A stretch of 64,000 nt of DNA from Natronolimnohabitans sp. A-GB9 (GTDB lineage: Archaea > Halobacteriota > Halobacteria > Halobacteriales > Natrialbaceae): contig NZ_JAVDDV010000011.1 of NCBI RefSeq assembly GCF_030848565.1, forward strand, positions 1-64,000, given 5' to 3'. Within the stretch, counting starts at the first letter, position 1; each line of letters opens with the position of its first letter. Position numbers and translations under genes: made by a program. Below are positions 57,978 through 64,000 of this stretch, piece by piece. The notes beneath the pieces were generated by a model that saw only the letters and a list, made by a program, of their open reading frames with translations, was not told the origin of the DNA and searched no databases.

Positions 57978-58853
57978 ATGCTCTCGTACACAGTGTATTC
58001 CGAAGCAGGTGGCGTCGGAAAATCGTCGTTGACAGCGAACCTCGCCGTTGCGCACGCTCGAGCTGGCCTCGACGTACTGGTCGTCCCGTTGGATCCACAG
58101 GACGGTGACCTCAGCCGACTGCTCGGTGTCGATGCCGATCGAGCCAACAGTGATGCAGACAACCTTGTCCGTCACATGGTCAACGCACCAAAGGGTCCAT
58201 TCGAGGAGCTTATCCGAACTGCAGAGGGCGTTGACATCATCCCTGAGCATAATATGCTTTCAGACCTCGCGGATCACCTTGCTCGCGAGCAACAGAAAGC
58301 CGAGGACTTTGGCGATGCGTACAATATCTATGCCCAACTGCAGCGCGTCCTCGCCGATGCTGGCGTTGCCGATAATTATGACGTCCTTATCTGTGATCCG
58401 CCTGCGACCGAGTCAGACCATCTCTACAACGCTATTTTCGCGACACGAAATCTGGTGATCCCGGTCGAGCCTTCAGCAAAAGGGCGAGCATCAGTGGAAG
58501 GCCTCGAGGAACTCGCGAGTAACTTTGCTAACCAGTTGAATATCGAGGTCGGTGTTCTGGCTGCAGTTCCAAACGGATTCAAGCGAACAAATGACCAGAA
58601 GGAACTAATCAGTGAAATTAAGTTCCCGACGCCGGAGGTAATCAGCGATCGGACGTCGATGATGGAAGGCTGTTGGAAGCAGCAGTGCTCGGCATTCGAG
58701 TATGTCCACAAGCATCGCGACCGCCGACGGGACTACGAGCTTGAGACGCTCGCTCAATTCGATCAGCTGGCTCGCTACCTCGAGCAGGAAGCAGGTCTTG
58801 AAGCACCGAACCCGCCAGAGCCTGGTGCACTCGAGGAAGAGGTGAAAGCATGA
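57978..58853 (+). CDS. parA: ParA-family partition ATPase
   Basis: 291 aa from the ATG at 57978 (MLSYTVYSEAGGVGKSSLTANLA); an upstream ATG would add an unlike leader. The deviant Walker A is AGGVGKSS at 10-17, Walker A' VVPLDPQDGDLSRLL and Walker B DVLICDPPATESDHLYNAIF. ParA/MinD-type ATPases move plasmid copies along the nucleoid together with a DNA-bound partner. It overlaps the next gene by 4 nt. The Lys normally preceding GGVGKT is Glu-Ala here, as in some archaeal ParA proteins. Confidence 0.9.
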   Translation: MLSYTVYSEAGGVGKSSLTANLAVAHARAGLDVLVVPLDPQDGDLSRLLGVDADRANSDADNLVRHMVNAPKGPFEELIRTAEGVDIIPEHNMLSDLADHLAREQQKAEDFGDAYNIYAQLQRVLADAGVADNYDVLICDPPATESDHLYNAIFATRNLVIPVEPSAKGRASVEGLEELASNFANQLNIEVGVLAAVPNGFKRTNDQKELISEIKFPTPEVISDRTSMMEGCWKQQCSAFEYVHKHRDRRRDYELETLAQFDQLARYLEQEAGLEAPNPPEPGALEEEVKA

Positions 58854-59296
58854 CGGGATTCAAAAGCGGGAGCGCCGGTGATCCATTCAGTAGTGGCGAT
58901 ACAGACGACGATGCTGAGGATGACGAATCGGAGACGCTTGAGACACCGGCGTCAACGTCGAAGACCAGAACCGAAAATAAGTCTGAATCCAGCGCTGATC
59001 ACGACCAGCGTCGCGACGACGACCGTGACGAGACCATATCGAACGGTCCTTCTAGTATTGGACTCCCCTGGATATACGAGCGTAACAGCATAACTGACGG
59101 ACGTGCACAAACTGTCCAGTTACATCTTCAGCAATCAACGTTGGATCGTCAGCGCGAGGGGAAAATGGATGTTGAGGCTATTTTGGGAGAGTCTATTAAA
59201 AAGGCCGATCTTCGTGAGGCCGCGCTTCTAGTCGGCCTTGAGCACACCGACGAGGTTGCTGATCAGCTTCGGGAGTGGGGCTACGACTTCGAGTAA
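58850..59296 (+). CDS. Probable ParB-like partition partner
   Basis: 148 aa. The N-terminal 80 residues are disordered, Ser/Asp/Glu rich. The C-terminal part (SITDGRAQTVQLHLQQSTLDRQREGKMDVEAILGESIKKADLREAALLVGLEHTDEVADQLREWGYDF) looks like a ribbon or small helical DNA-binding domain. It is not a classical ParB (no ParB-N box), but its position directly behind parA and the palindromes in front of parA fit a centromere-binding protein. Confidence 0.75.
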   Translation: MTGFKSGSAGDPFSSGDTDDDAEDDESETLETPASTSKTRTENKSESSADHDQRRDDDRDETISNGPSSIGLPWIYERNSITDGRAQTVQLHLQQSTLDRQREGKMDVEAILGESIKKADLREAALLVGLEHTDEVADQLREWGYDFE

Positions 59297-59592
59297 ACTT
59301 GGTCTGGAAGGTCGACAACTAGTAGTAGGGCATTCGAGTCACAATTGGCCAAAAAATACATCGAAATCATCCATCCTCCGAAACTGCGGTGGAGCACATT
59401 CTTCGCATGCTTATAAACCTACAAATGAAACTAGAAAATTCACGAGCTGGTGACTCCCAATTCGGTGCGAAAATCGGACGAGATCGAATTAGCAACTACG
59501 AATTATTCACATATATGACAATCAGTCCGGAAATCCACGAAAATCGACAGCGCAGCCGCTACCGAATTAGTGAACCCGGAGTGAAAAAAGCG
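59297..59592. other. Spacer behind the par genes
   Basis: No convincing gene. It should contain one end of the IS carrying the transposase at 59593, but matching inverted ends could not be found by eye. Confidence 0.35.
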
Positions 59593-61323
59593 TTACCCGA
59601 ACTCACGCAGGAAGTCGCCCAACGCTCGCACGAACGTCTTCGCCGTGATCACTGGCGGTGACCGGATCGGCTCGTCGAGCGCGACCTTAATCAAGTAGTC
59701 CGTCAGCCGCCACAGATTGTAGATCAGCGTCGACAGCGCGAAGTTACACAGCCGAAGCCGGTAGTCCGTCGACGACGTCTTCGGCATGAAATCCTTGATC
59801 GACTTGTACTGGTTCTCGATGTCCCACCGACGACTGTACCCGTTCACGACACTCGAGATCTCTTCGGGCTCGACGCGATCCTGGTTCGTCACGAACACCG
59901 CGTACTTTCCATCGGCATCGTCGCTCGTACTTGGGGCATAGAGGAACTCTGCCTCGTGGTGTACCTCGCCGTCAATCCCTAGCGGCACATCGTGTTTGAC
60001 AGCCTCATCTGCCGTTGGATGTTCCTGAATATCCTGGATGGCCTCTAAATCATCTTCGTACTTTGGAACTGGTGAGAGATACGTGATCCCGCGCTCGTGA
60101 ACGTCTGCGTACACTCGGTTGACGTAAAATCCGCGATCGAACATCACCAGATCCAAATCGACGAACTGCTCAGCACAGTCGAGCAGTCGACTCACTAAAT
60201 CGGCTTTCGAGTACGATGGAGAGTCGTCGGGCTCCCACGCAGAGTTCTCTTTGACCGGCTCAATACCGAGGACGATCGGTGCGTGATCGCCAACCAGCGT
60301 GATGGTGGCGTACTTGTACCCGCGTTTGTACTCACCGTCTTTCTTGTACCCGCTTACCATCTTCGGGTAGTCTGGCTTCGCGATCCCTGCTTCCTTGTCT
60401 TCCCACGGCCAAACGTGGAACTGCTCGTGAGTGATGTCGATCGCCGCAACGGTCTCACGAGAGTCGAAAGGGCCGTCGGCACGGATCGAGTTGATGATGT
60501 TTTCTGTGGCAGCGTTGAACGCCGTCATGATAGTGTCCCGAATCTTGTCGATCTCGGGCATCGAATCATCATCCTCGAAATCCTCGAACGTGAGCTGGCC
60601 GTCCGAATCCTCGGGCGTGGCGATCTTCTTGATTGCGCGGAGGAACGTCGAATCGTCGCAGATGAGGTCGTCGTCGGTGAGCCAGCCGTACTCGGCTTCT
60701 GAGTGGGCACTGCCGTTGTTCGCGCAGATGCTCGCGAACATATCCAGCATCACCTCGTCTGAGTACTTCTTGTGGGCCGCTCGGTGTGTGTCGAACTCGG
60801 GAATGACGTGTTTGCGAGCAAGTGTTAGCGTCTTCTGGGCCTTCTCTTTCTTGTACTCGTTCTCGCTTTGTGACTCTTCCTCGGTTTCGGCTGGGACTGA
60901 CGGAACAAGACCTTCCGTGAGGACGTCGTTGTCGAGAGCAACTTGCCGGACGCCAGCAACCGTGCGATTGAGGACTTCTTGAGTATCCTCGCTGAACTGC
61001 GCGTGCGTGTACGAGAGCTGTTGTTGGGTCGGTGTATTCGAGAGATCGGTGATATCGAGGTGGAAGCTCTTGACTAAGCTCGGCTCCCGACCAAGTCGTT
61101 GCGCTAATTCGTTCTGGGAAATGCCTCGAATCCCTTTGAACAGGAGCGTGCGAAACATCTCGTCAGTTCCAAAGGTTACGCGGTTCTGATTGCGGGCATC
61201 CTCCAGTTCGTCGACGGGGATTGAGAGTTTCCGGATGACGTCCCAGAGGTGGTCTTCACGCTCACAGAGTGTCTCCGCGTGGACAATGATTGACTCAGCG
61301 ACAGCCGACGGATCAGTCGACAT
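59593..61323 (-). CDS. IS4-family-type DDE transposase
   Basis: 576 aa, complete. The N-terminal 120 residues contain a helix-turn-helix (ISQNELAQRLGREPSLVKSFHLD). The DDE core has AAIDITHEQFHVWPW (first Asp), LVMFDRGFYVNRVYADV (second Asp) and YSRRWDIENQYKSIK (Glu with the Y-x2-R-x3-E-x6-K signature of IS4-like elements). The region 380-390 is an acidic insertion. An intact frame implies possible activity. Terminal inverted repeats and target duplication were not identified. Confidence 0.88.
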   Translation of the reverse strand: MSTDPSAVAESIIVHAETLCEREDHLWDVIRKLSIPVDELEDARNQNRVTFGTDEMFRTLLFKGIRGISQNELAQRLGREPSLVKSFHLDITDLSNTPTQQQLSYTHAQFSEDTQEVLNRTVAGVRQVALDNDVLTEGLVPSVPAETEEESQSENEYKKEKAQKTLTLARKHVIPEFDTHRAAHKKYSDEVMLDMFASICANNGSAHSEAEYGWLTDDDLICDDSTFLRAIKKIATPEDSDGQLTFEDFEDDDSMPEIDKIRDTIMTAFNAATENIINSIRADGPFDSRETVAAIDITHEQFHVWPWEDKEAGIAKPDYPKMVSGYKKDGEYKRGYKYATITLVGDHAPIVLGIEPVKENSAWEPDDSPSYSKADLVSRLLDCAEQFVDLDLVMFDRGFYVNRVYADVHERGITYLSPVPKYEDDLEAIQDIQEHPTADEAVKHDVPLGIDGEVHHEAEFLYAPSTSDDADGKYAVFVTNQDRVEPEEISSVVNGYSRRWDIENQYKSIKDFMPKTSSTDYRLRLCNFALSTLIYNLWRLTDYLIKVALDEPIRSPPVITAKTFVRALGDFLREFG

Positions 61324-61620
61324 TGAGCCACCTCCTAGACGAACTGCTCTGTTTGTGGGCTGTATTCGACCAGATACTGGAGTGATAATATGTAGAAATG
61401 TCTGTTGAGCAGGAGTGAATATCAGTATAGGATAGAGTAAAAATTTGATTGTGCATTAGTGTCGATTGTCTGCTCTTAATTTGTAGTGGGAGACATATGA
61501 AGAGGCATGTGTGCTATACTTGGAGAATTGATTGTGGCTACAATTCGGTGTAAGTCAAGAATCAGTATGAATAGAATATCACTCGGAATTATAGTGGTGG
61601 ACCGAGAACAGGTAGGTACG
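61324..61620. other. Spacer upstream of the transposase and wHTH gene
   Basis: No gene. AT rich; probably holds the other IS end and the promoter of the gene at 61621. An in-frame extension of that gene from 61507 is not protein-like. Confidence 0.4.
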
Positions 61621-62157
61621 ATGGGATTGGACGAACTCGAGTCGTTTCTTCGCAAGAAGGGTGCGGCGGAACTTATCACGGAGATCGGGACGGGGACAGC
61701 AACGTTTAACGCACTCGCCGACGCGGTCGCGGTCAGTGGCTCGACGGTGTCCTCGCGGCTCTCGGAAGGTGTTGAGCGTGAGGTGTTCACGGTGAGTCAC
61801 AGGCCAACCGAGCATGGGACAGAGAAGCGGTATGAGCTCACGATTCTTGGCCGTCGAATCTACGATTGGGCACAGCAGACGGAGTTCGAGCGGAAGATCA
61901 GGGAGTTGCGTCGAGTGCGCCACGAGCGGGAGATGGTATTCGAGCAGCTAATAGGGCGAATCAATCGAGATATGGAGATTCGCAAGATGATAGTCGACGT
62001 AGACCCACTCAAGAACGAGAACGTAGAGTTGCCTGAGGGTACGTCTGTCGTACAGAAAGAACTATCAGAGGAAGCGGCCCGTGAAGCTCATTTCGAACGG
62101 ATGGAAGAATCCCTCGAGCCAATCACAGACGACCAATCCGAAGAGAATTGTGAGTGA
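61621..62157 (+). CDS. Winged-helix regulator with C-terminal helical tail
   Basis: 178 aa from the ATG at 61621. AAELITEIGTGTATFNALADAVAVSGSTVSSRLSEGVEREVFTVSHRPTEHGTEKRYELTILGRRIYDWAQ is a winged helix of the HxlR/ArsR kind, followed by a basic amphipathic helix (FERKIRELRRVRHEREMVFEQLI) and an acidic end. Its target is unknown; the next gene is the Tat-exported protein. Confidence 0.82.
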   Translation: MGLDELESFLRKKGAAELITEIGTGTATFNALADAVAVSGSTVSSRLSEGVEREVFTVSHRPTEHGTEKRYELTILGRRIYDWAQQTEFERKIRELRRVRHEREMVFEQLIGRINRDMEIRKMIVDVDPLKNENVELPEGTSVVQKELSEEAAREAHFERMEESLEPITDDQSEENCE

Positions 62158-62465
62158 AGAGGCTCTAACATTATGAGAATCCTGTTTACCTGTAGGTATT
62201 TGTCGTGACCACTCTTTGAACGAGTCAGCCGAAAACTGATAGAATCCCTATTAAAGTAATATCTACTCACCAATAGTAATATCTACACACATTCAAGAGT
62301 ATTAACGGATCTTGAAAAAATTACCACATTCAGGGAATTTATTCTTCAATTAAGTATATCAATCGAAGAATAGTATCTGGAGATGGAAAGTCAAGGAATA
62401 TAGAACGACACCGGACACCGGCCAGTGGAATAGAACGATAACAACAAGCAAATCAAGCAGATAAC
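62158..62465. other. AT-rich spacer with tandem repeat
   Basis: No gene. AGTAATATCTAC occurs twice (62255-62266 and 62275-62286), 20 nt apart in the same orientation, a plausible pair of operator half-turn sites upstream of the Tat-exported protein. Confidence 0.5.
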
Positions 62466-63491
62466 ATGAACCAGAAGAAACCGCAATCAGCGAAAGGGGC
62501 CTCGAGAAGAACCGTTATGAAGACCCTTGGAGTCGCCACTCTCACAGGAATTGGCGCATCAGGTGTTGCTGGTGCTGCCAGTGACGGTGAAGTCGATCCC
62601 GACGACCTCCACAGCGATGACAAGCATGTCTTTGACGCCGAGAAGCTGGAATCTGACGAGGCCATGTCGGGGGTCTATAGGGAATCCCCACTGTACCTCA
62701 TGGAAGAGGTGAGTGATGGGTACCTCGTGTACTACGATGTCGAAGAAGTCGAAGAGGAGTTCGAGACCGTCTCGTACGAAAAGGACGGTCCCTCGATTAC
62801 AGAACAATTGCAGTCAGACCCCAAAACAAAGAAAGCCAAGGAAGAAAGCAGCAATACTATTGATAAGATCAAAGAAGAGGAACGATCGAACATTCGACCT
62901 CAGTCAAGCCACGACTTCACAGTCTTCCTTGGTAGTGATCGGTCCCGGTCGCTCGTCGACGATGGTGACGCAGAGACCTACACAATCTGGGGGAACAAAA
63001 ACGCGGAATACTCTGTCTCCGACAGAGAGACCCGAACTGATATCAGCGTCTCTCCTACAGCGTTATCTGACCCAGGTGCATATGCTGAACTCAGTTCGGT
63101 CTTCCAGGTTTCGGGTAGCGGCACAGAGTCCGCTACTATAACGGTCGAAACGTATCACCAAGGTACCCTGTGGGCAGCAGCAGGTGCGACCTCGGAGATC
63201 GACATCGAATTCACTGTTGAGAATCTGAGTGGGTCCGGATCGTGGAGTAGTTCGATTCTTAACGAGCAAGTGTCTGGCCTTGTCAACGACGAGGACTTCC
63301 AAGGTAATGAGGAAACCTCCATCACGGTCAACCTTGAAGCAGGAAATCACTACCGCCTAGCCATCGAACAGACGTCGACATGCTATGTTGGCGGTTACAA
63401 TGGTGCTACTAACCGGTTCGGTGGTTACCTTTCAGGCGGTAATTTCAACGACGAGTACGTCCAACACCAAAACTGGAATATCGAATTCTAG
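62466..63491 (+). CDS. Tat-exported acidic protein, function unknown
   Basis: 341 aa. The signal ASRRTVMKTLGVATLTGIGASGVAGAAS has the twin arginine and an AxA-like cleavage region near residue 38; no lipobox Cys. The mature protein begins acidic and helical (residues 40-140). From about 145 it is beta rich with YTIWGNKNAEYSVSDRET, ATITVETYHQGTLWAAAGATSEIDIEF and a Tyr/Gly-rich end (TCYVGGYNGATNRFGGYLSGG). The layout (export signal, acidic pro-region, compact C-terminal domain) is similar to that of secreted halocin-like or surface proteins, but no family was recognised. Confidence 0.8.
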   Translation: MNQKKPQSAKGASRRTVMKTLGVATLTGIGASGVAGAASDGEVDPDDLHSDDKHVFDAEKLESDEAMSGVYRESPLYLMEEVSDGYLVYYDVEEVEEEFETVSYEKDGPSITEQLQSDPKTKKAKEESSNTIDKIKEEERSNIRPQSSHDFTVFLGSDRSRSLVDDGDAETYTIWGNKNAEYSVSDRETRTDISVSPTALSDPGAYAELSSVFQVSGSGTESATITVETYHQGTLWAAAGATSEIDIEFTVENLSGSGSWSSSILNEQVSGLVNDEDFQGNEETSITVNLEAGNHYRLAIEQTSTCYVGGYNGATNRFGGYLSGGNFNDEYVQHQNWNIEF

Positions 63492-63611
63492 CTTCGTCGC
63501 TCTATAATCCCTTTCTTTAACTATCAAAACCCGTTGATATCCTCCCCGCGCTGAAGCACGAAGTTTTGCGCCTGTTCATCCATAAACACTCAGATCAGCC
63601 GGTCTAAGACC

Positions 63612-63833
63612 CTATTCCGATTCGGCTATGGAGCAATATAGGGTATACACAGCAGCGAATGCGATAAAGACGACAATCATACCGATCGCTACACCGACCC
63701 ACCCTCCATATGGAAATCCATAGCCAAGGAGAAGTAATCCGAGCTGTTCACCCACGTATGCCATCATAAGGATCACACCCAACCCTACAAAAAACCGGAC
63801 AACGAAATTTCGCTCAATGATATTCTGTTCCAT
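63612..63833 (-). CDS. Small two-helix membrane protein
   Basis: 73 aa from the ATG at 63833 (MEQNIIERNFVV); an ATG nine codons upstream also fits. Helices FFVGLGVILMMAYVGEQLGLLLLGYG and WVGVAIGMIVVFIAFAAVYTLY. It is convergent with the exported protein; in bacteriocin-type loci such small membrane proteins can be immunity proteins, which is only a guess here. Confidence 0.65.
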   Translation of the reverse strand: MEQNIIERNFVVRFFVGLGVILMMAYVGEQLGLLLLGYGFPYGGWVGVAIGMIVVFIAFAAVYTLYCSIAESE

Positions 63834-64000
63834 ATGTACTTCGTCCCCGCCGATCCACATAAGTTTTCACCTCTGTGATTACCGGAAATCGGTGGGTCTC
63901 CCACCTTCTGATGAACAATTCGGATAATGAATAGAAGATATTAGTGGTGAATGCCATTTCGTGGTGGCAAGTGGCGGCCACTGGTTGTCACTCGACGGCT

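Noticed and set aside
63531-63575. Sequence TTGATATCCTCCCCGCG resembling an IS200/IS605 terminus
   Set aside because: Only a short stretch matches what I remember of such ends; no partner end or gene is present.
1-64000. CRISPR arrays, tRNA and rRNA genes
   Set aside because: No regularly spaced repeat-spacer units and no cloverleaf or rRNA core sequence were found by reading; a tool search could still find a degenerate tRNA end.

Overview
The window is part of a large plasmid or chromid of a halophilic archaeon. The predicted proteins are rich in Asp and Glu, several genes sit directly behind TATA-like boxes with little or no leader, and the archaeal-type machinery includes two TATA-binding proteins, an Orc1/Cdc6 initiator, a TrmB regulator, HalOD1-type proteins and an ISH3-type insertion sequence. 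CTCGAG is very frequent, as in Natrialbales (Natrinema/Haloterrigena-like); that assignment is inference. No tRNA, rRNA or CRISPR array was seen.

Layout. 1-6.8 kb: transfer-type block with a VirB4/HerA-like ATPase (5' end outside the window), an unknown partner, a VirD4-like coupling ATPase with extra C-terminal domains, four short direct repeats, and a primase-polymerase-like protein. 7-20 kb: small accessory genes including an M48 protease, PadR and phage-repressor-like winged-helix proteins, an RPA-like OB-fold protein, many CxxC zinc proteins and small membrane proteins. 20-25 kb: a 175-bp MITE, PadR, an ArdC-like protein with a HalOD1 protein, and a PD-(D/E)XK nuclease operon. 25-33 kb: an SF1 helicase, a lipid-reductase/SMR/TrmB cassette bracketed by duplicated gene ends, and a GHKL-ATPase/zincin fusion. 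33-39.5 kb: RHH/PIN toxin-antitoxin pair and plasmid-maintenance-type genes. 39.9-43 kb: a GC-rich three-gene ubiquitin-like conjugation operon (Ubl, E2-like, fused JAB-E1). 44-47.7 kb: an AT-rich type IIG restriction-modification gene divergent from an aberrant TBP. 48-53.3 kb: a SWIM-finger gene, a DUF7342-like gene pair and a beta-CASP nuclease operon, again bracketed by a duplicated gene end. 53.3-59.3 kb: replicon core with origin repeats, orc, ISH3-like IS, canonical TBP, palindromic centromere-like repeats and a ParA/ParB-like pair. 59.6-64 kb: IS4-type transposase, a winged-helix regulator, a Tat-exported protein and a small membrane protein.

How the parts fit. Orc with its repeats and ParA with its partner and repeats would replicate and partition the element. 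The VirB4/VirD4/primase block and the ArdC-like protein would serve transfer and establishment. The remaining islands look like exchangeable cargo, mostly defence-like: ubiquitin-like conjugation, type IIG RM, nuclease operons, GHKL-zincin and toxin-antitoxin. Two cargo blocks are flanked by relics of the 3' end of the neighbouring gene, which suggests repeated replacement by recombination at conserved gene ends. A recurrent hairpin with a GGGTG loop precedes at least five start codons and may be an undescribed leader element.
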